From NCBI GenBank assembly GCA_031289145.1, contig JAITQA010000115.1:1-64000 (forward strand): 64,000 bases of DNA. Direction: 5' to 3'. The notes beneath the pieces are model-generated. The model saw only the letters and a list, made by a program, of their open reading frames with translations, had not been told where the DNA came from and made no database searches. The stretch is from Dysgonamonadaceae bacterium. GTDB taxonomy: Bacteria > Bacteroidota > Bacteroidia > Bacteroidales > Azobacteroidaceae. Positions 57,277 through 64,000 of this stretch are shown one piece after another. How positions within the stretch are numbered: the stretch's first letter is position 1; each line of letters opens with the position of its first letter. A program made the translations under genes and the position numbers.

Positions 57277-59745
57277 ATGAAAAAAGCGGTATTATCACTC
57301 ATTTTGTTATGGTTTGCAGCCATCGTTTATTCGCAAACGATTACACTGGATGGCACAGTATATAACGTGGATACGCTTGAAAACCATCAGGTAGGTCCCG
57401 CTACGCAATACATGAAGTTACGCCTAACGACAACATCCACCAAACGGCTGGATGCCTATTTTCTCGTAGCCAACGTTACCGACCCCAATCTTACCGTACG
57501 CGCAGCATTGGGTCGCGATTCAATCTATGGCGGTGAGGCTCCCACGACTACCGCGAAACGACTTTCAACTGAAGGCGCATTTTATTTCGCCGGAACAAAT
57601 GGGGATTTTTACGACACAGGCGCAACATACGCCGGTTATCCCGTGTCCGGTAACATGATAAACAGTGAAATAGCCAGGATTCCGGGAAGCCGCCATGTAT
57701 ATACCTTCGATGCCAACAAAAAATCGTATATCGGCATGATGACCTACGCCGGAAACGTTCATTCCGGAACGGAATCATGGGCAATCAACAGCATCAACCA
57801 CACACGTGGCGAAAACGAACTGAAACTTTATAATCAGTACAACGGTAAATATACCCACACGAATGCTTATGGTACGGAAGTAGCCATTGAACTGATCAAT
57901 GGCGATACTTGGGGCGTGAACCGTACCTTACACGCCAAAGTAACAAAAATAGAACAAAACGTCGGCAATATGGCTATTGCGAAAGGGAAAGCCGTGCTTT
58001 CGGGGCATGGCACGGCAGCAACCAACCTCAATGCGCTTTCGGTTGGCGACGAAATCGAACTCAATTTGAATTTGACTATGGAAGGCGGCATCACAAGCGA
58101 GTTTGCTCAGATGACCGGCGGAGACAATTATGCTAAAATTGTGAATGATGGGGTAGTCGTTGTTACCGATTTCTGGAACGAATTGCATCCACGCACGGGT
58201 TTGGGCTATTCGCAAACCCGGGATTCGGTTATCTTTTGTGTAGTGGATGGTCGCAGTCCGCAATCCAACGGATGTACCACCAAAGTGTTGGGCCAATTAA
58301 TGCAAAGCGTGGGCGCATACACGGCTTTCAATATGGATGGCGGCGGATCAAGCGCCATGTATCTGGCCGAACAGGGCAAAGCCGTGAATGTTACCAGCGA
58401 TGGGTATGAACGCGCCGTAGGAAACAGCATTTTTGTTGTGGCAACCTGTCCTACCGACAATGTCATAGCCAAAATCATACCTTACACAAGCCATATCGAG
58501 ATACCGCAATACGGTATTTACGAATTGCATTATCGCGGCTACAATCAATATGGCGTACTGCTCGACAGTGATTTAAGCGGCGTAGTTTTGTCGTCCCCTG
58601 CCGACTTGGGAACCGTCAACGGCAACCAATTTACTTGCACCGGTACCCAGCCCGGCATTTTGACGGCAACTTATAACGGTACGATAACGGCACAAATCTA
58701 CATTACGCCCACAGCAACTTCCGGTGTAGAAATACGGCTCGATTCGGTATTGATTGACAACCGGAACGGCTACGACATAGAAGTATCGGCGCTTACTGCC
58801 GGAGGATTGCAACCCATTGCATCGCAGGTTTTAATATGGACGGTAGATAATCCTGCCGTATGTACGATTGAAACCGGCGTATTACGCGCCTTGTCGAATG
58901 GATCCACTTTTGTAGTGGGCGCCTTGGGCGAAATGAAGGACACGCTCTATGTTACAGTAGAAAATCCATCTGCGCAACGTATGGTAAGTGATGTGTTCGT
59001 ACCGAACGAATGGACGATAAGCACTATCAGCGAATGGAATTCGACTGTGTCGTTCAATACCGACAATGTTCCTGTCTCGTGGGAACATGGCGGAGCGATC
59101 AATTTCCCCTATAAAAACGGACGGGCGCCCTACGTCCGGCTTACCAAAGACTATCGCCTTTACGGTTGCCCCGACACCTTAAAAATAGTGGCCAATATCG
59201 GCAATCTGCAACTGAAAGACGTGAGTATTTCCTTGCGTGCCAACAATGATACGAAGACGGTAGCATTTAAAATTACGGCGCCTTTTCCTGCCAATACCGA
59301 TTTTGATCTGGATGTACCCATCGCTTCGCTGTTTGAGAATGCCGGCATAGCCATCTACCCCTTGCAATTCAATAATGTACAATTCAATATCGAATCAAGC
59401 AATACCGTAGGTACGGATTATTTTTTGGCAGTCAAAGAAATCGCCCTGATTTACAGTGGCGTATCAACGACCGGCATCGTCGGTCTTCCGAAAACGTCCG
59501 CTTTCTCGGTCTATCCCAATCCGGTAAGCGGTGGGAATTTGTTTGTCCGTTTGGATAACAAACAACAGCAGGACGTGCACATTGCGTTGTTTACCCTTTC
59601 CGGACAATTGGTACAATCACAGCAATTCGGCAAATTGGCAACGGATGTGGTTTTGTTTCCCGTGAACGGTATTCCGCAAGGTATATACCTGTTGAAGGTG
59701 CACCAGGGCAATCAGGTCGAAACGCTAAAAATAATTATCCGATGA
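57277..59745 (+). CDS. Phosphodiester glycosidase (NAGPA family) with shared binding module and T9SS tail
   Basis: 822 aa with a signal peptide (AAIVYSQ). Residues about 40-390 are the NAGPA (PF09992) domain: NGDFYDTG (108-115), RTGLGYS (306-312), VDGR (323-326) and NMDGGGSS (352-359). The founding enzyme removes GlcNAc from GlcNAc-1-phosphate diesters. Residues 484-728 form a Big-like plus beta-sandwich module that also occurs in the next gene product. A type A sorting domain (about 742-822) ends the chain. In this locus it could cut the GlcNAc-1-phosphate bond that ties wall polymers to MurNAc. Its stop overlaps the next start by 4 bp. Confidence 0.87.
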   Translation: MKKAVLSLILLWFAAIVYSQTITLDGTVYNVDTLENHQVGPATQYMKLRLTTTSTKRLDAYFLVANVTDPNLTVRAALGRDSIYGGEAPTTTAKRLSTEGAFYFAGTNGDFYDTGATYAGYPVSGNMINSEIARIPGSRHVYTFDANKKSYIGMMTYAGNVHSGTESWAINSINHTRGENELKLYNQYNGKYTHTNAYGTEVAIELINGDTWGVNRTLHAKVTKIEQNVGNMAIAKGKAVLSGHGTAATNLNALSVGDEIELNLNLTMEGGITSEFAQMTGGDNYAKIVNDGVVVVTDFWNELHPRTGLGYSQTRDSVIFCVVDGRSPQSNGCTTKVLGQLMQSVGAYTAFNMDGGGSSAMYLAEQGKAVNVTSDGYERAVGNSIFVVATCPTDNVIAKIIPYTSHIEIPQYGIYELHYRGYNQYGVLLDSDLSGVVLSSPADLGTVNGNQFTCTGTQPGILTATYNGTITAQIYITPTATSGVEIRLDSVLIDNRNGYDIEVSALTAGGLQPIASQVLIWTVDNPAVCTIETGVLRALSNGSTFVVGALGEMKDTLYVTVENPSAQRMVSDVFVPNEWTISTISEWNSTVSFNTDNVPVSWEHGGAINFPYKNGRAPYVRLTKDYRLYGCPDTLKIVANIGNLQLKDVSISLRANNDTKTVAFKITAPFPANTDFDLDVPIASLFENAGIAIYPLQFNNVQFNIESSNTVGTDYFLAVKEIALIYSGVSTTGIVGLPKTSAFSVYPNPVSGGNLFVRLDNKQQQDVHIALFTLSGQLVQSQQFGKLATDVVLFPVNGIPQGIYLLKVHQGNQVETLKIIIR

Positions 59746-61739
59746 GGGAATGGCCGACTTTATTATCTTTGGTATGCTTTGGTTTATTGCTGCCTTCCGC
59801 TTTTTATGCGCAGGCAAGCTACACCAATCCGGTCGTGGCTGAAAGTTTGCCCGACCCAACGATAATAAAGGCGTCAGATGGTTTTTATTACTTGTATGCT
59901 ACGGAAGATATCCGCAACATACCCATTCTCCGTTCAACTGATTTGGTTGATTGGGCGTTTTGCAATACTGCATTTACCGATGCTACCCGTCCGACTTTTG
60001 AGCCGAACGGGGGGCTGTGGGCGCCCGACATCAATTATATCAAGGGTCAATATGTGCTTTATTATTCCATGTCTGTCTGGGGTGGCGAACAAACTTGCGG
60101 CGTTGGTGTAGCGACTGCGGATTCGCCGGTAGGCCCTTTTACCGACCATGGAAAGCTTTTCCGAAGCAATGAAATAGGCGTTCAAAATTCCATCGACCCT
60201 TTTTATATGGAAGATGAGGGGAAAAAATATCTTTTCTGGGGGAGTTTTAGTGGAATATATGGCATAGAACTGACTGAGGACGGACTTTCGATAAAACCGA
60301 ATGCGGAAAAAGTACAAATCGCAGGCACTGCATTTGAAGGCGCTTATATTTACAAAAAAGAGGCTTATTATTATCTTTTTGCTTCGATTGGCGCTTGCTG
60401 CAATGGAATAAGCAGCACGTACAGGCTGGTAACGGGTCGTTCACAAACCTTATTGGGTGGTTTTAAGGATAAAACAGGAAAAAGTATGCTGGATAACGGA
60501 TATTCCGTAGTGATCGGATCAAACGAGCGTTTTGTGGGAAATGGACATTGTTCGGAAATTGTTCGGGACGATGCAGGTTATGATTGGATTTTTTACCATG
60601 GTTATGATAAAAATAATCCCAGTGGCCGCCACTTATTTCTCAGTCAAATAAAGTGGGATGAATACGGTTGGCCCTTTGTAGACAACGATTCCCCATCCCC
60701 ATCCGCTTCGGCGCCCGCTTTCGGAACAAATATCGAACCACCGGTGGTTTTCGACATCAAAATCCGTTTGGACTCGGCGCTGATTGATAACCGGAGCAAT
60801 TATCCGATAGAAGTTATAGCGACAACCGCATTCGGTAGAGCCTTCGTACCGCCTGCCGATTTAAGTTGGAACGTAAGTAATACGGACATTTGCCGGATAG
60901 AAGACGGCGTTGTAAAGGCATTGAAAAACGGTACGACTTTGATTCGCGGAACGTTATACGGTTTGAAAGACTCGCTGATCATATCGGTTGAAAACCCGGT
61001 TACCTATCGTACCCCTTTAAGTCCGCTCCAATTCGGCGATTGGACGATGGCTGCTTCTTCTCAACTCAATGCAGCGCTCAATACCAACAATCTACCCGCA
61101 AATTGGCAAGAAGGAATTGCGGTGAATTTCACTTATGCCGCAGGACGGGCGCCCTATATCCGGATGACCAATCCGAAAGCATACACTTACGGTTTGCCGG
61201 ACACTTTAAAAATCATACTCCATACCGGAGAAATAGCTATCAGCAAGGGCACCGTGTATTTGAAGGCAAACAACGATACTAAAACCGTTTCAAAAGAATT
61301 TACCGCTTTTCAGCGGAACAATGAAACGGAATTATCCATCCCGGTGAGCGAAGTGTTGGATGTAGCCGACCGCGGAATTTATCCCATTCGTTTCGATAAT
61401 ATTTACTTTATGCTGGAAACGTCTATGACGCAGGCTCAGGCCTATACGCTGGCCTTGAAAACTATTGATCAGGTATATGCAGGCATGGCGCCTACCGGTA
61501 TTGTGCTTCCTGCGGCAAACCGTTTCTCGGTGTATCCGAACCCGGCGTCCGATAAAGTGCACGTGACCGGTATCCGGTCGGACAAACCTTTATTGCAACT
61601 GTACGCCATAGATGGAATCTTATTGAAAGAAACAACAGGCACAGAAATGGACATCAACGGCTTCACTCCCGGCACGTATATCCTGCGGGTAAAGGCCGGT
61701 CAATTTGTAGGAAGTAAACCATTTATTATTAGTAGATAA
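59742..61739 (+). CDS. GH43-like glycosidase with shared binding module and T9SS tail
   Basis: 665 aa, signal peptide ending near FYAQA. Residues about 26-315 form a five-bladed propeller of the GH43 type: Asp38 (LPDPTII) as base, Asp152 (SIDPFY) as pKa modulator and Glu199 (FEGAYIY) as acid fit the family triad. GH43 enzymes act mostly on arabinofuranose, xylose or galactofuranose linkages; the specificity here is open. Residues 338-581 repeat the module of the preceding protein, and a type A sorting domain (about 593-665, FSVYPNPASDKV) follows. Translation is probably coupled to the upstream gene (ATGA overlap). Confidence 0.86.
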   Translation: MREWPTLLSLVCFGLLLPSAFYAQASYTNPVVAESLPDPTIIKASDGFYYLYATEDIRNIPILRSTDLVDWAFCNTAFTDATRPTFEPNGGLWAPDINYIKGQYVLYYSMSVWGGEQTCGVGVATADSPVGPFTDHGKLFRSNEIGVQNSIDPFYMEDEGKKYLFWGSFSGIYGIELTEDGLSIKPNAEKVQIAGTAFEGAYIYKKEAYYYLFASIGACCNGISSTYRLVTGRSQTLLGGFKDKTGKSMLDNGYSVVIGSNERFVGNGHCSEIVRDDAGYDWIFYHGYDKNNPSGRHLFLSQIKWDEYGWPFVDNDSPSPSASAPAFGTNIEPPVVFDIKIRLDSALIDNRSNYPIEVIATTAFGRAFVPPADLSWNVSNTDICRIEDGVVKALKNGTTLIRGTLYGLKDSLIISVENPVTYRTPLSPLQFGDWTMAASSQLNAALNTNNLPANWQEGIAVNFTYAAGRAPYIRMTNPKAYTYGLPDTLKIILHTGEIAISKGTVYLKANNDTKTVSKEFTAFQRNNETELSIPVSEVLDVADRGIYPIRFDNIYFMLETSMTQAQAYTLALKTIDQVYAGMAPTGIVLPAANRFSVYPNPASDKVHVTGIRSDKPLLQLYAIDGILLKETTGTEMDINGFTPGTYILRVKAGQFVGSKPFIISR

Positions 61740-61754
61740 AAATATATTATTCGT

Positions 61755-63824
61755 ATGAAACAAATAGTCGTTCTTTTTATGCTTCTTTTCTCCTTTTGGG
61801 GAGGCATGGCATTTGCTCAATCCCCTCCAAAGCGCGAAATGCGTGCCACGTGGATTGCTACTGTCACCCGAATCGATTGGCCGAAAGAATCCGGCGCCAC
61901 AGCGCAAAAAAACGAGATGCTGCGAATGCTTGATTCTATTCAGCGGTTGAATATGAATGCGGTATTTTTTCAAATCCGTTCCCGTTGCGACGCGATGTAT
62001 AACTCCGCTTTTGAACCTTGGAGTAGCGATTTAGGGATTGCACGTGGAACCCATCCGGGTTACGACCCGCTGGCTTTTGTCATCGAAGAATGTCATAAAC
62101 GCGGAATTGAATGTCATGCCTGGTTGAATCCCTATCGCTACAGTCGCGATGGCAACGGATGGACCGGCGCTAACGATAATGCTTTAAATTACGAAAAAAC
62201 ACATCCGGAATGGCTACTTTGGTATGCTAATAATGTGGTATGCGACCCGGCCTTACCGGAAGTGCGGATACGCATCAAAAGTGTGGTAGGCGATATCATC
62301 AGTAAATACGATGTGGACGGGATTATTTTTGATGATTATTTCTATCCTTACGGTGGCACCACGAATCAGGACGCCGCTTCACAAGCGACCTATAAACCGG
62401 CGGGGATGAACGTCCACGATTGGCGGCGCGACAATGTGAACCGGATGATTGCCGACGTCTATGACACCATTCAAGCTGTCCGTCCCTGGGTTACATTTGG
62501 CGTTTCGCCTTTCGGCATCTGGACTACCGACGCCTCGGTGGCGGCCAAAGAAGGAATTACACTCCCTTCCGGCATCACAGGCGGCAATATGTACCAGGAA
62601 ATCTATTGCGACCCCTTGGCTTGGTTGAAACAGGGAACGGTCGATTATATTTCGCCGCAACTTTATTGGAAAACAGGCGGAAGTCAGGATTACAACACAC
62701 TCTGTCCCTGGTGGGCTGATTTGGCCAACAAGTTTGGCGTACAGTTTTACTCCAGCATGGCAAACTACAAATATGCGGAAAAAACGGATGCGGCTTATAC
62801 TGTAACCGAATTAGCCAATCAATCGCTCCGCAACCGCAGTTCGGCGAAAGACGACGCGCCCGGACATGTCTTTTACAATACACGGGCTTGGGTATATGAT
62901 ATCCCTTTCCGCAAGAAATTCAAAGAAGAAATTTTTACGAAACCGTCGCTTACGCCCGCCATCGGCTGGAAACCGGCGAACGACCAAAGAATGGTGACTT
63001 TCAACCCGCCCACGGGTAGCGCCATCTCCTGGCTATACAACGAAACGACCGATAGCGTCCGCTATGCTGTTTACGCCGTACCGATAGCCCGGATAAACGA
63101 CCCTTCGGTCTTTTCCAAATCCGACTATCTGTTAGGCGTTTCATACGTCAAGCGATATACTTTACCCAGCGGCGTCAGCACCAGTTCGCACCGGATTGCT
63201 GTTTCGGTATTGGACCGTTACGGCAACGAGTTTGCGCCGCGCGTCTTGGGCGTATCGGTGTCCGAAATGGAGCAAACACAGTTGATTTATCCCGACGACT
63301 ATGCACAGGTACGTATCCCGGTTGTATTCCGGTGGAGTGCGATTGACAAAATCGATTGTTATGTGTGGCAATTGGCTACAGACGCCGATTTCACCGATAT
63401 CGTCTGTACGCGGGAAACCACGGACAACCAATTCAATACCAGCGTACAACTGAATATCAAGGAAGACGGTGGAACCTATTACTGGCGCGTCCGGACACGC
63501 AAAGCGAACGCACGGGATATCTGGTCGGAAACCCGCAGGGTAATTCTCTCGTCCGGCGGTGGGTCGGGATTGGATGCAATCCCCGAAACTTCCGGGAATC
63601 TGAAGGCCTGGCTGTCCAACGACAACTTATTGGTTGAAACGGCCGTAGCCTGTCCGGCCGTCATCCGCACTTACAGTCTTTCGGGACAACTATTGTCGGT
63701 CTTGCAATACCATTTGCAAAATGGAAAGAATATCATTCCATTCGACAGTTCATACACGGGTGTTTCGCTCGTCGGCATCCGGACTGAAAACGACGAAGCA
63801 ACGGTGAAAGTATACAATCATTAG
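61755..63824 (+). CDS. GHL10 (DUF187, DigH/YddW-like) glycosidase, copy 2
   Basis: 689 aa, signal peptide ending near AFAQ. GHL10 barrel with REMRATWIATVTRIDWP, HAWLNPYRYS (121-130), DGIIFDDYFY (188-197) and DYISPQLYWK. The barrel motifs match copy 1 (51851-54478), but this protein has one fibronectin III-like domain instead of three. The C-terminus (IRTYSLSGQLLSVLQYHLQ) looks like a divergent T9SS sorting domain. Being 15 bp downstream of the GH43-like gene and 17 bp upstream of an amidase gene supports action on peptidoglycan glycan strands. Confidence 0.87.
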   Translation: MKQIVVLFMLLFSFWGGMAFAQSPPKREMRATWIATVTRIDWPKESGATAQKNEMLRMLDSIQRLNMNAVFFQIRSRCDAMYNSAFEPWSSDLGIARGTHPGYDPLAFVIEECHKRGIECHAWLNPYRYSRDGNGWTGANDNALNYEKTHPEWLLWYANNVVCDPALPEVRIRIKSVVGDIISKYDVDGIIFDDYFYPYGGTTNQDAASQATYKPAGMNVHDWRRDNVNRMIADVYDTIQAVRPWVTFGVSPFGIWTTDASVAAKEGITLPSGITGGNMYQEIYCDPLAWLKQGTVDYISPQLYWKTGGSQDYNTLCPWWADLANKFGVQFYSSMANYKYAEKTDAAYTVTELANQSLRNRSSAKDDAPGHVFYNTRAWVYDIPFRKKFKEEIFTKPSLTPAIGWKPANDQRMVTFNPPTGSAISWLYNETTDSVRYAVYAVPIARINDPSVFSKSDYLLGVSYVKRYTLPSGVSTSSHRIAVSVLDRYGNEFAPRVLGVSVSEMEQTQLIYPDDYAQVRIPVVFRWSAIDKIDCYVWQLATDADFTDIVCTRETTDNQFNTSVQLNIKEDGGTYYWRVRTRKANARDIWSETRRVILSSGGGSGLDAIPETSGNLKAWLSNDNLLVETAVACPAVIRTYSLSGQLLSVLQYHLQNGKNIIPFDSSYTGVSLVGIRTENDEATVKVYNH

Positions 63825-63841
63825 AAAAATAATAGAAAATC

Positions 63842-64000
63842 ATGAAGCAGTTACACATTCTTTTATGCATCCTTTTCACAAGTCTTTCCGGCTATGCAAC
63901 GGATTTGACCGGTGTGAAAATTTACGTGAATCCCGGTCACGGTGGACACGATTCCGACGACCGGAATGTAGTAACGATTCCCTTTTCCGCCGGTGACGCC
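63842..64000 (+). CDS. N-acetylmuramoyl-L-alanine amidase, N-terminal part
   Basis: Open at the right edge; 53 codons are visible. A signal peptide (LFTSLSGYA) is followed by VKIYVNPGHGGHDSDDRNV, the start of a zinc amidase_3 domain, in which His33 of PGHGG would be a zinc ligand. Such enzymes cleave the bond between MurNAc and the stem peptide, producing the denuded glycan that DigH-type enzymes act on. It starts 17 bp after the second GHL10 gene and is clearly in the same transcript. Some Bacteroidetes proteins with this start are annotated as xanthan lyase-like, so the rest of the chain matters. Confidence 0.75.
   Translation, partial: MKQLHILLCILFTSLSGYATDLTGVKIYVNPGHGGHDSDDRNVVTIPFSAGDA

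Noticed and set aside
1..64000. CRISPR arrays, tRNA, rRNA or intact insertion sequences
   Set aside because: No regular spaced repeats, cloverleaf-like sequences or transposase genes were recognised in the intergenic regions.

Overview
The window looks like a chromosomal segment of a Bacteroidales bacterium. The signs are the rimP-nusA-infB-cvpA-sufB-rbfA and acpP-fabF-rnc gene order, SusC/SusD outer-membrane pairs, lipoproteins with [LFT]xxC lipoboxes, Por/type IX secretion (T9SS) C-terminal sorting domains, DUF4369 and DUF2723 proteins, and repeated promoters of the Bacteroidetes primary-sigma type (TTTG, about 19 nt, TAnnTTTG). T9SS tails combined with Sus proteins suggest a Dysgonomonadaceae- or Tannerellaceae-like lineage rather than classic Bacteroides. 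That placement is inference.

Layout. 1-398 is gene-free with a short hairpin repeat. 399-11826 is housekeeping, mostly on the minus strand: acpP-fabF-rnc, purN (plus), and rimP-nusA-infB-cvpA-sufB followed by rbfA and a LolC/E-type permease. 12080-16012 holds a DUF2723 membrane glycosyltransferase-like gene and a NodB deacetylase. 16115-21566 carries pnp, a redox-dead thioredoxin-like lipoprotein, greA, a HIT protein and a PfkB sugar kinase. 21747-26514 is a hisG-hisD-[GNAT-hisC fusion]-hisB operon, followed by dnaK and two terminators. 28945-34600 has one strong promoter, a leader of about 550 nt and three tandem secreted seven-repeat RCC1 propeller proteins. 34810-37356 is a metal-binding lipoprotein, an ABC ATPase and an AEC-type permease, with an acyl-CoA ligase on the opposite strand.

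39155-64000 (open at the right edge) is the most interesting part. A FadR-type regulator and murQ (MurNAc-6-phosphate etherase) stand beside a divergent unit: glycosyltransferase, AmpG-like muropeptide permease, SusC, SusD, two surface lipoproteins, and a DigH/YddW-like (GHL10) peptidoglycan glycosidase. Then come a DUF4623/InlB-repeat protein, a phosphodiester glycosidase (NAGPA family), a GH43-like enzyme, a second GHL10 enzyme and the start of an N-acetylmuramoyl-L-alanine amidase. Read together, this is a candidate polysaccharide-utilisation locus for bacterial cell wall: outside, amidase and glycosidases act on peptidoglycan, and the phosphodiester glycosidase could release secondary wall polymers attached through GlcNAc-1-phosphate; SusC/D imports fragments, the AmpG-like protein crosses the inner membrane, and MurQ feeds MurNAc into GlcNAc-6-phosphate metabolism. 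An 18-bp repeat carrying a FadR-type operator palindrome occurs twice in the murQ/glycosyltransferase intergenic region and is a plausible control site.
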